Assembly (NCBI GenBank): GCA_944323595.1
Contig: CALUTF010000010.1
Location: forward strand, 1-53,943
Length of the DNA stretch: 53,943 nt
Source: Candidatus Gastranaerophilales bacterium
GTDB lineage: Bacteria; Cyanobacteriota; Vampirovibrionia; Gastranaerophilales; Gastranaerophilaceae
Direction of reading: 5' to 3'
The position numbers and the translations under genes are program-made. Below the pieces are notes generated by a model. The model was not told where the DNA came from and ran no database searches. It saw nothing but the letters and a program-made list of their open reading frames with translations. Of this stretch, positions 28,319 through 37,400 are shown one piece after another. Numbering within the stretch: position 1 is the stretch's first letter; each line of letters opens with the position of its first letter.

Positions 28319-28777
28319 TTATATTTGTATATTTACTTTGTCCTTTAAATTTTCTGTAATTTTTGTCAGCATTTTGTTAAAAACAAGGATTTCATCATCA
28401 TTTATACCTTGAATTGATTCTTCCCATACTTTTAATATTTGGGGCTGTGTTTCTTCGTAAATTCTTTTACCTTTTTCGGTTATATCTATTTTATAAATTT
28501 TTTTGCCGTTTGAGTCAGCTTTTTTTGTTATACATTCCAGTTTTTTAAGTATACTTAGTATTCTTTTAACATTGGCTCTGTCCTTAAGTGTGATTGCCGA
28601 AATTTGACGCTGGTATATTGCACCGTGGTTTGCCAGTACTGCAAGAACCGTATATTGTTCCGGGGTTATCGGACATGCTGCCGCATTTAAACTTTGTATT
28701 GCGTATAATTTTGATAAAAGTCCTACTCTTGCAAGGTTATAACCGATTTTTGTTTCAAGTAAAATTTCTTTTTGCAT
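28319..28777 (-). CDS. MarR family transcriptional regulator
   Basis: This 152-residue protein has the MarR winged-helix layout: EQYTVLAVLANHGAIYQRQIS (shown in part: TVLAVLANHGAIYQ) as helix-turn region, LKDRANVKRILSILKKLECI as recognition helix, and DITEKGKRIYEET at the wing. It probably represses itself, the emrA-eamA genes behind it and the divergent tolC gene from the 24-bp palindrome at 28787-28810, which lies 10 nt upstream of its ATG and touches its ribosome binding site (AAGGAT). The inducer cannot be deduced. Direct autoregulation is inference from this arrangement. Confidence 0.92.
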   Translation of the reverse strand: MQKEILLETKIGYNLARVGLLSKLYAIQSLNAAACPITPEQYTVLAVLANHGAIYQRQISAITLKDRANVKRILSILKKLECITKKADSNGKKIYKIDITEKGKRIYEETQPQILKVWEESIQGINDDEILVFNKMLTKITENLKDKVNIQI

Positions 28778-28786
28778 AATTATATC

Positions 28787-28810
28787 CTTGTGTTATCATG
28801 ATAACACAAG
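28787..28810. promoter_or_regulatory. Perfect 24-bp palindrome, probable MarR operator
   Basis: The half-site CTTGTGTTATCA is followed at once by its exact complement. The palindrome sits between the divergent marR and tolC genes, 10 nt before the marR start codon, and overlaps an ATG at 28798 that could otherwise be taken as the tolC start. Size, symmetry and position are typical of MarR-family operators. Confidence 0.85.
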
Positions 28811-28845
28811 AAAAAATTAATTGTAAACAGCCGGAGAAATTTTTT

Positions 28846-30222
28846 ATGAGAAAGTTGAGTGTAATACTATTTATCCTTTTATTTTTGATGCCTTTATCCG
28901 TATGTGCTAAAAAACAGGAAGATAATTCTTACAAGTTAGCATATATAAATATAGACTGGTGGGAAAATTATAAAGACCCGATTTTGCGGGAATACATGTT
29001 ACGGATATATAATGACAATCAGGACATTAAAATTGCAACCATCAAGTCAGAACAAAGTAATCAGGTTGTAAAAATGTCTCTCGGACAGGAATTGCCTCAA
29101 ATAGGTTTTAATCCTAATATTTCAAGAGAATTTGCATCAAGTGATGTTTATTTTGGTAATGTGATAATCCCAAATTATACACAGAGCAGATTTTTACTTC
29201 CGTTAACTATGAATTATGAAGTTGATATCTGGGGTAAAAACAGGCAGATTACAAAGAGTTTTTCTAAAGAACTAGAAATGGAAAAGCAAAATGAAAGAGC
29301 CTCTTATATTCTTGTGACTTCTGCTTTTGCATCTGATTATTTCAATCTTGTAAAGGCTGATGCGCTTTTGAAAAATCAGGAAAAACTCGTTGAACTGCAA
29401 AAAAATATTGTGGAAGCAACCGATAAAAAATATCAATCAGGACTCTGCCCTGTGTCAATTTTGCTTGAAGAAAAACAAATATTAACTAACTTTGAGGAAC
29501 AGTTAAACAGTTTGAAAGAAAAGCAGGATGTTCTGGAAAATCAGCTTTATGTATATTTAGGAGACAGAACCAACCACGGTATAAAAAGAACTGCTTACGA
29601 AGATTTATATCTGGTTACAATCCCTGAAAGTATTGATTCAACTGCAATTAAGTATCGTCCGGACATGATTAGAACCGAAAAATATATAGAAAAAACAGGA
29701 CTTCTTGTAAAAGTTGCACGCAAAGAATTTTTGCCTAGTTTTACTCTGTACGGGCAGGTTGGTTTTAATGCATATCAGCTGAGTAAAATTTTTACACACC
29801 ACACATTCCTTTCAAACATAGGTGTGATGCCTAATCTGGATTTGTTTACCGGGGGAACTAAGATTGCACGTTTCAAATACAGAAAACTTGAATACCAAAA
29901 GGCATTACAATATTATGAAAAAACTGTGCTGACATCAATTCAGGAACTGAACGATTCTCTGGTTAGTGCCAAAACAACAGATAAAAACAGAAAAATTTCA
30001 GATGAGCGTTATGATATTGAATTACAAAAGTTTTCTCTTGCCGAAAAGAAACAGAATATCGGCGCCTCTGGAAGTATAGAATTCATGAAAGCTCAGGAAC
30101 GACTTTTGGAAAGCGAAAATTCAAAAATCTCCGGACGTATAAATTATCTTATTTCAACGATAAATTTATACAAAGCAGTCGGCGGTCTGGATTACAACAA
30201 ACTTGAAGAAGCAACGCTTTAA
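28846..30222 (+). CDS. TolC/NodT-family outer-membrane efflux channel
   Basis: I start at 28846 (458 aa): GGAGA lies upstream and a signal peptide follows at once (RKLSVILFILLFLMPLSVCA), whereas an ATG at 28798 lies inside the operator. The mature protein shows the OEP duplications, with LTMNYEVDIWGKNRQITK (the E-x-D-x-W-G-K motif of RND/EmrAB-type channels) and a second-half LDLFTGGTKIARFKYRKLEY. The Cys near the cleavage site is not in a good lipobox. It should form the outer-membrane exit for the EmrA-like adaptor encoded divergently and share its regulation through the palindrome. Confidence 0.9.
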   Translation: MRKLSVILFILLFLMPLSVCAKKQEDNSYKLAYINIDWWENYKDPILREYMLRIYNDNQDIKIATIKSEQSNQVVKMSLGQELPQIGFNPNISREFASSDVYFGNVIIPNYTQSRFLLPLTMNYEVDIWGKNRQITKSFSKELEMEKQNERASYILVTSAFASDYFNLVKADALLKNQEKLVELQKNIVEATDKKYQSGLCPVSILLEEKQILTNFEEQLNSLKEKQDVLENQLYVYLGDRTNHGIKRTAYEDLYLVTIPESIDSTAIKYRPDMIRTEKYIEKTGLLVKVARKEFLPSFTLYGQVGFNAYQLSKIFTHHTFLSNIGVMPNLDLFTGGTKIARFKYRKLEYQKALQYYEKTVLTSIQELNDSLVSAKTTDKNRKISDERYDIELQKFSLAEKKQNIGASGSIEFMKAQERLLESENSKISGRINYLISTINLYKAVGGLDYNKLEEATL

Positions 30223-30238
30223 GTATATTATACATTTT

Positions 30239-31867
30239 ATGAATATATTTGCTGACAAATGTTTTAAAAATCCGATTGAAATAATAACCGCATTTGATTG
30301 TGATACCTTTAAAAATGCTTTATTTAAAATTGAAAAATTATCCAAAACGCATTATCTTTTAGGGTATATTCGTTATGAAGCCAAAGATATTTTTTTAGGG
30401 AAAAATATTATCTCTAAATTACCTTTATTATATTTTGAAGTTTATGACGGATACAGTAAATTCGACTTAAAATGTGACAAAAATATCTTCTTATTTCCGC
30501 GGCAATCCATCTCAATGGAGGAATATGTAAGTGATATAAATGCAATAAAAAATTATATATCATCCGGTGATACTTACGAGGTTAATTATACTTATGATTG
30601 GGATGTTGTGCACCCGTTTGACGGTTTTGAATTATATAAATCATTATTGCTTTTTCAAAAAACTCCATACAATGCATATATAAAAAATGAATACGAGGAG
30701 GTATTATCATTTTCTCCGGAATTATTTTTTGAAATCAAAGATAATAAAATTTTTACCAAACCAATGAAAGGTACGATAAAACGCGGGGAGAATGAAATTG
30801 AAGATGCAGCAAATATTGAGTTTTTGAAAAATGATATAAAAAATCGTGCGGAAAATGTTATGATAGTAGATTTATTGCGGAATGATTTAAGCAAAATTGC
30901 AAAGACCGGCACGGTAAATGTTCCTAAACTTTTTGATATAGAAACACACAGCACTCTCCATCAAATGACCTCTGAAGTAACAGCAGAAATACGTGATGGT
31001 ATCAGTTTATATGACATTTTTGAAGCAATTTTTCCATGTGGTTCTATTACAGGTGCTCCTAAAATCCGTACAATGGAAATTATTGATGAGCTTGAACACG
31101 GCAGCAGAAATATATATTGCGGTGCAATCGGTTTAATTACACCTGAAAAAATGACATTTAGCGTTCCCATAAGAATTTTACAACGCACTGCCGGCAGCGA
31201 TGAGTTTAAATACCGTGTCGGCGGGGCTGTAGTTTGGGATTCCGATGCATATAATGAATGGGAAGAAACTATTGTAAAAACATCATTTCTTTGCGCAAAT
31301 CACTGTAACTTAAAGTTGATAGAAACAATTAAGGTCGAAAACGGTGAAGCATTTTTGTATAATGAACATATCGAAAGAATGCAGACTACTGCCAGAAAAT
31401 TAGATTTTTCTTTTCCCGATACTCTGCCTGCAATTCCTGAAAATTTTAACGGAATTTTAAGATTTTTACTCTCAAAAAATGGAGAATTGGAAGTTATACA
31501 AAAAGAATTAACACAATTACCATTTGAATCTGTAAAAATCTCTCCTGTTATTGTGAATTCGCAATCGGAATTCCTTTATCATAAAACTACGTACAGACCA
31601 TATTATGAAAATATTGATGAAATTTTCTTTAATGAAAAAGGTGAATTAACAGAAAATTCTATTGCAAATATAATACTTGAAGTTAATGGGCGATTATACA
31701 CCCCGCCTCTTGAATGTGGTTTGTTGAACGGTATTTACCGTGCGAAACTTCTCAAAGATGGAAAAATTCAGGAAAAGAAACTTTATATGGAAGATTTGGT
31801 TGCCGCAGATGCTATCTATCTTGCAAATTCCGTAAGAGGAATGTGGAGGGTTAAATTGTGCTTATAA
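30239..31867 (+). CDS. pabB: Aminodeoxychorismate synthase component I fused to aminodeoxychorismate lyase
   Basis: A 542-residue protein if started at the ATG 30239; a TTG at 30203 would add 12 residues and overlap tolC. Residues ~1-360 are PabB: KPMKGTIKRG, the catalytic ENVMIVDLLRNDLSKIA, CGSITGAPKIRTMEII near 267-281, and RVGGAVVWDSD. Residues ~375-540 are a PabC-like class IV aminotransferase domain: EAFLYNEHIERM and GELTENSIANI, then TPPLECGLLNGIYRAKLL. Together they turn chorismate and glutamine-derived ammonia into p-aminobenzoate for folate. The PabA amidotransferase overlaps its 3' end by 10 bp. The PabC part seems short at its N-terminus, as in other PabB-PabC fusions. Confidence 0.92.
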   Translation: MNIFADKCFKNPIEIITAFDCDTFKNALFKIEKLSKTHYLLGYIRYEAKDIFLGKNIISKLPLLYFEVYDGYSKFDLKCDKNIFLFPRQSISMEEYVSDINAIKNYISSGDTYEVNYTYDWDVVHPFDGFELYKSLLLFQKTPYNAYIKNEYEEVLSFSPELFFEIKDNKIFTKPMKGTIKRGENEIEDAANIEFLKNDIKNRAENVMIVDLLRNDLSKIAKTGTVNVPKLFDIETHSTLHQMTSEVTAEIRDGISLYDIFEAIFPCGSITGAPKIRTMEIIDELEHGSRNIYCGAIGLITPEKMTFSVPIRILQRTAGSDEFKYRVGGAVVWDSDAYNEWEETIVKTSFLCANHCNLKLIETIKVENGEAFLYNEHIERMQTTARKLDFSFPDTLPAIPENFNGILRFLLSKNGELEVIQKELTQLPFESVKISPVIVNSQSEFLYHKTTYRPYYENIDEIFFNEKGELTENSIANIILEVNGRLYTPPLECGLLNGIYRAKLLKDGKIQEKKLYMEDLVAADAIYLANSVRGMWRVKLCL

Positions 31868-32421
31868 TAGATAATTATGACTCTTTTACATATAACATTG
31901 TGGAATATTTAAGGGAACTCGGTGTCGAGCCCCGTGTGTTTAAAAATGATGAGATTTCAGTTAATGATTTGAAGTCAATGGATTTTTCTTCAATTATAAT
32001 TTCTCCGGGGCCTAAAAATCCTGATAAGGCCGGAATATCTATGGCAGTTATAGAAGAATTTTATAAAACCAGAAAGATACTGGGTGTTTGTTTGGGACAT
32101 CAATGTCTTGCGCAATTTTTCGGGGCAAAGATTATCCGTGACAGTGAACCTTTCCATGGTAAAGTATCACAAATAACGGTTAATCAATCTTCAATCTTGT
32201 ACAAAAATCTTCCTGAAAAATTTAATGTAACCCGTTATCATTCCTTGCTTGTGGATGAAAATACTTTACCGGAGTGTTTGTTAATCAATGCAAAAACATC
32301 AAACGGATTAATTATGGGGATTGAACATAAAACTCTGCCGCTGTGGGGTGTACAGTATCACCCTGAAGCCATTCTTACAGAATACGGTCATGAAATTTTT
32401 CTTAATTTTATAAACTCTTAA
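31858..32421 (+). CDS. pabA: Aminodeoxychorismate synthase component II (glutamine amidotransferase)
   Basis: This 187-residue protein starts with GTG at 31858, with GGAGGG 7 nt upstream inside the end of the pabB fusion. MLIIDNYDSFTYNIVEYL is the standard PabA/TrpG start. The triad is C78 in GVCLGHQC, with H168 and E170 in QYHPEA. It supplies ammonia from glutamine to PabB. TrpG activity cannot be excluded by sequence, since TrpG and PabA are nearly alike, but overlap with the PabB-PabC fusion makes PabA much more likely. It overlaps the convergent TpsB gene by 14 bp. Confidence 0.93.
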   Translation: MLIIDNYDSFTYNIVEYLRELGVEPRVFKNDEISVNDLKSMDFSSIIISPGPKNPDKAGISMAVIEEFYKTRKILGVCLGHQCLAQFFGAKIIRDSEPFHGKVSQITVNQSSILYKNLPEKFNVTRYHSLLVDENTLPECLLINAKTSNGLIMGIEHKTLPLWGVQYHPEAILTEYGHEIFLNFINS

Positions 32422-34255
32422 TTTCTTTTTTATCGCTGTCTTTTTCTTTAGGGTGTCTCATTTTGACTAATGCATCAAAATCAGGAGTCAACATCATTTC
32501 AAAGTGGAATCTGCTTGAAGGATGTTTGTATTCGTGGCTGTTTCTAATCATCGGGAAGCCCCAGTATAATCTTGCGGTCAAATCACCGGGTAATGTTACT
32601 CTTAATCCCAAACCTGCACTTAGCAAAAAGTCATTTGCATACGATAAATCTTTACCCGGTCCCTCGCCTTTGAATGGTAATACTCCGGCATGGTCTACGA
32701 AAACAACCCCTTTTACATATTTGCCGAGGAAAGGTACTTCTTTCTTTTTAGTTTTAATTTTTGACGGCATAAACGGGAATAAAAGTTCCGTACTTACAAA
32801 ATAACCGGTCTTACCAATCAACAGCCCTTCAGAATAACCTCTTACAGAAGATAAACCGCCGCCTTGATATTGATCTATGTAAGGGATTACATCCTGAGGT
32901 ATCCATTGATAATTTGCTCTGAACTGTCCGACAATGCCGTGTCCGAAATCGTGTAATCTTACAAGTCCGCCCTCTAATTTGAGATAGTTTGAATTATCTT
33001 TAAAAATAGGGAATGCGTAATAAACATTCTGGTTCATATACCAGATACCTTTTTTAGTATCATAACGGAAGTTTAAACCTGTTTGTGCACTTGTGATTTT
33101 ATCAGTATACAAATCATACCCGTCAAAAGTTGTTGTTGCCTGTTTATAATTCAAAGCGCTGAAACTGGCTAACTCCATATATGGTTTTCTGATTATCGGC
33201 TGGTTAAAATATAATGAATAGACATAAGACTGGCTTTTGATATTAAACATTGAATAATTACCGTTTCTTATTCTCGCATTACTGGATGAAAACATGAAGC
33301 CGACACGTCCGTCTTTTTTGTTGACCGGAATATTATAATCTGCAAAAGGAGTTATTGAGTGATGGCTTGCATACATCCCTGCAGAGAGTTTATCTCTGAA
33401 TCCGAACAGACTGTCGTGTTGAACCATAACGCCGCCGCGGAGTTTCCCGATTGTATCGCGACCTGCATTATCAAAAATACCTGTTATATGAAACGGAATT
33501 TTTTCTCTTGCATGTAATTCAATATCGGTTGTGCCGAGGGTTTCCTCTCCTGGTTTCAGGTTTGCGCTTAATTCAACGCCGGTGGTGTATCTGTTAAAAT
33601 TCAGCACATCTTCTTCCAGTTGAACAATATCAAAAACGTCCCCTTTTTGTCCTGAAATTCTGTCTTCAATATAGGAATCTCTTGTCCATTTATTATTGGT
33701 GACTGTTACATTGCCGATTTTTCCCTCTACAAGTTCTATATACAAAGTTTCATTGTCTATAGTTTGTTCTGGCACGTAAGCTCTTGCTGTTACATAACCT
33801 TTTTCCAGATAAAGATTATTTATTTCATCAACAATTTTTTTGATTGCCTCAAACGTAAGGTTTTGTCCTGTGTGGGGTTCAATGATGTCTGATATTTCTT
33901 CCGTTGTTAAAATTTCACTTGGAGAAACCTTAATATTTTCAATATAAACCCCTTTTGTTGCATATTCAACAGCTTTAGCTTTTATAACTTTTTCTTTTTC
34001 TTTTTTTTCTTTGCGGGTTTGTTTTTTTTCTTTTTCTTTAAACCTGTTGCTTTTTTCAAGGTTTTGCAAATCTTTGCGTTCTATCTGCTCAATTTGCTGT
34101 TGTTTCAAAATATCCATATCGTGAGTGTTAATCCCGCCGGTTGACTGAATTGCTGTCGGTATCATAGGTGCAGGTTCGCCGAAAACACAGCTTGTACATT
34201 GTATGCATACGGCGCAAATTATTGTCGTCAAAAGCTTTTTACTATTCATAATCAC
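32408..34255 (-). CDS. TpsB outer-membrane translocator (ShlB/FhaC family)
   Basis: This 615-residue protein has a signal peptide (about 1-27, cleavage near CVFG-EP), a charged linker, a POTRA domain near 100-180 (YIENIKVSPSEILTTEEI through YLEKGYVTARAYVPEQTI, quoted in part), and a 16-strand-type barrel with GGLSSVRGYSEG near residue 470, the VRGY motif of Omp85/TpsB translocators. It should secrete the giant adhesin encoded divergently at 34465. Two close starts exist (34255 and 34249). A K/E-rich linker between signal and POTRA (KEKEKKQTRKEKKEKEK) is unusual. The 209-bp gap to tpsA must hold both promoters; I see no convincing boxes in it. Confidence 0.92.
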   Translation of the reverse strand: MIMNSKKLLTTIICAVCIQCTSCVFGEPAPMIPTAIQSTGGINTHDMDILKQQQIEQIERKDLQNLEKSNRFKEKEKKQTRKEKKEKEKVIKAKAVEYATKGVYIENIKVSPSEILTTEEISDIIEPHTGQNLTFEAIKKIVDEINNLYLEKGYVTARAYVPEQTIDNETLYIELVEGKIGNVTVTNNKWTRDSYIEDRISGQKGDVFDIVQLEEDVLNFNRYTTGVELSANLKPGEETLGTTDIELHAREKIPFHITGIFDNAGRDTIGKLRGGVMVQHDSLFGFRDKLSAGMYASHHSITPFADYNIPVNKKDGRVGFMFSSSNARIRNGNYSMFNIKSQSYVYSLYFNQPIIRKPYMELASFSALNYKQATTTFDGYDLYTDKITSAQTGLNFRYDTKKGIWYMNQNVYYAFPIFKDNSNYLKLEGGLVRLHDFGHGIVGQFRANYQWIPQDVIPYIDQYQGGGLSSVRGYSEGLLIGKTGYFVSTELLFPFMPSKIKTKKKEVPFLGKYVKGVVFVDHAGVLPFKGEGPGKDLSYANDFLLSAGLGLRVTLPGDLTARLYWGFPMIRNSHEYKHPSSRFHFEMMLTPDFDALVKMRHPKEKDSDKKEIKSL

Positions 34256-34464
34256 TCACTTTTTAATTTAATCTTTTTCAAATTTATTGTTCTTAAATTA
34301 CTATAAATATATATTTATTAATTAAAAAATAAAGAAATGTTACATCTTTGTAATAAAACTGTTACATTTCAACAAAAGAAAATGTGTTTGTATTTTCATG
34401 TAAAATAACTGTTTATGTGGTTACTAATTTAAGCAAATTAACCGGAAGAAAAGGATAGGATTAT

Positions 34465-37400
34465 ATGAAGAGTAAAAGACCGATTGTAGAAGTATTACGC
34501 AGATTATTTGTATTAATATTGTGCGTGAGTTTTGTATTTCAGCAAAGTTTAATTTTGCCGCTTTTAGCGAGTGAAATTACACCGGATACTTCACACGGCA
34601 TGGGTGCTGAGATTAATTTCAACCCGATAAATAACGGTCTTAATACGAACTTTGATATTACCGGACATCCTCATGGTTCAACGGATTTTGCTCATTTTGA
34701 CAAATTTAATTTAACACAGGGTGATATTGCTAATCTTATCAATAGTTTCGGTATAGAAAAATTTGTAGCTCTCGTAAACAATCAGGTTAATATTAACGGT
34801 CTTTTAAATACTTTAAATGCAAGCGGTGCTTTTAATAACGGGCATGCTATATTTGTATCTCCGAGCGGTATCGTAATCGGAGCTTCCGGTGTATTAAATG
34901 TTGGTGCACTATCTCTCATTACACCGTCACAAAATACTTATAATGCTTTTCTCTCATCTCCTGTTGAAGATTTGTCTAATTTGAAAACAGATTCACAGGG
35001 CGATATAACAATTAACGGTAAAATTATCGCGCGTAACGGAGTTGAAGTTTACGGTAAAAATATTTCTATAGGCAATGATAGTACAACTACAAATACCGCG
35101 GGTATTATAGCAGGTGTTAAAAATAACAATGTAATTCTGACAGGGGATGAACAGGCGCAAAATTTGTTTAACAGCCTTGTATCAAATAATATCCAAAATC
35201 CTACCGGTCTTGATTTACAAAACGGCAAGGTCGTCATCCGCGCTCAGGCATCGCGTGAATCTGACAGTCTGCTGAGTAAAGTAGAAAAACAAGACCCTCT
35301 TAAAGCCTCAGTTAATATTAAAAATGCAACAGTAGCAGGCGGCTCATTGGATATTCAGGCTGTAGCTACGGATAAAGTTGACGTTCAATTTGAAAATGTA
35401 GATTCTGCAACATCAGATGCAGCACAAAATCTTGGCGATTATTTTAATATGAATACCCCTTATGATGATTTTGTAGGCGCACGTGCAGAGGCTGAAATTA
35501 ATATAGAAAATTCAAATTTGGCTGCAAATGGCGATATAATTCTGGGGACAAATGCCGCTGCTTCAACAGAGGTTTCATCTACTGTTATTCCGACAGGCAA
35601 AGCATTAGTTTATGCACTCGGTAATGCTACAAAATCAAATATTAACGTAAAAAATACCAGTATTAATACAACCGGTGATTTAACAGCACTGGCTCTTTCA
35701 CAAAACGAATCTTCTTTAGAGCTTCAAAACCAGACTAAAATTCAGAACAAAGGCGAAAAAGCCAATGCATATGAACTTATGGTTATAAATCATACTTCAA
35801 CTGCAGATACCGGTGTAAATTTTGATAGTAATTCAACAATTAAAGCCGATAATTTGAATGTTGCGGCTGTAAATGCAACCAGCAACGATATTGAAATTGA
35901 AAATAAAGTAAAATATCAGGAAGCTTCTGCTGGTCATGAGGCAGGCAGTACTGCAGGTGTTTCTCTTTTGTTAAAAAATGACCGAGTAAATACATCAGCA
36001 GTGGTTAATGCTAAAACAGAAGTTACCGGTGATGCCAATGTAACAGCACAATCACTCCATGTAAGTTCTACTGAAGTTTCAGCAGAAGGAAGCGAATATA
36101 AACCGGGTGATACTTCTGCAACGGATAAAGATAATCAAGAGCATACAGACGAAGAAAAAGGCATTTTGAGCAAAGTTCAGGGTATTCTGTCAGCATTTTC
36201 GTCAGACAAAGCAAATGCCGATGACCCTACAAATACAACTTCCGATCCAAATCCGACACTGGAAGCAACAGGAGTTGTTAACATAAATAAAAGCGTAATT
36301 AATACTACAGCATCAATCGGCAGCTCAGATTTTAAAGCCGGCGGAGATGTTGCGGTAGAAGCTAATACGGTCGATTATACAATAAATCAGGCAAAATCAG
36401 AATCTACGGACGGGGCAAAATTTGCTCCGGGTGCCGCTGTTCTGGTAAATAGCCAGAATAATACAACTACTGCAAATATAAGCGGTAATGTAACAGCAAA
36501 TTCTGTTAAACTAAATGCAACAACAGAATTGCCTGCATCTCTTGTAGATTTGTATCTTAATATTTTAGGTTCTGATATTGTAAGCTTTAATATCGGTGCA
36601 AATTCTGACGGTACTTTAGACTGGAATTTTGATATGTTTGGCTCTGATGGCGGAGATAACTATTCAGGTCTGGACTTATCAAACGTTGATTTCGAAATAT
36701 CAGGAGAAGACGGCGGTATTGTAGATTATGAAGCTGAAGCTAATTTATTCAATAATCAGGCGTCTGCTTCAGGTGACGGCGCAAATGCCGGAGTGTCCGG
36801 TGCTGTTGTATACAATACAATTACAAATAACACGACAGCAGCCATAGCAGATAATTCTGTAGTAAAGGCCAACAACGGTAATGTAATTGCTAATGCTGTA
36901 AATTCAGTTGTTAACTTTAATAGTGCAGGTCAGATTACGCAGATATTTAAAGGTGCAGCAAGCGGCGATAAAGTAGGTCTTGGCGGCTCTGTTCTTATAA
37001 ACGATTTTACAAATAATGCCGTAGCCACTATTGGAAAAGGTGCAACCGTCACCGCACAGAATGGCGAAGTCGGCTTGTATTCGGCTAACGAAGCAAGCTA
37101 CCTGAATGTAATTGCCACAGGTGCAAGTTCAGGAACATTTGCTCTCGCTGGTTCTGTCCTTGTTAATAATATAAGCGGGAATACAACCTCTTCAATCGGG
37201 GAAAATGCTAAAGTAAATGCTAAAAAAGTTAACGTAAAAGCAGGTGAAGCAAAATTTAGACCTGTAGCTGATACTGAAAATCTTAATAATAATACGATTG
37301 CATTTGGAGATGAACGAACCGCAACAGATAAGACTTCTGTTTTAAATATTGGCGGGGCTCTATCTAAACAAAGCGGTTCATCCTCAGGAGGCAGCGGACA

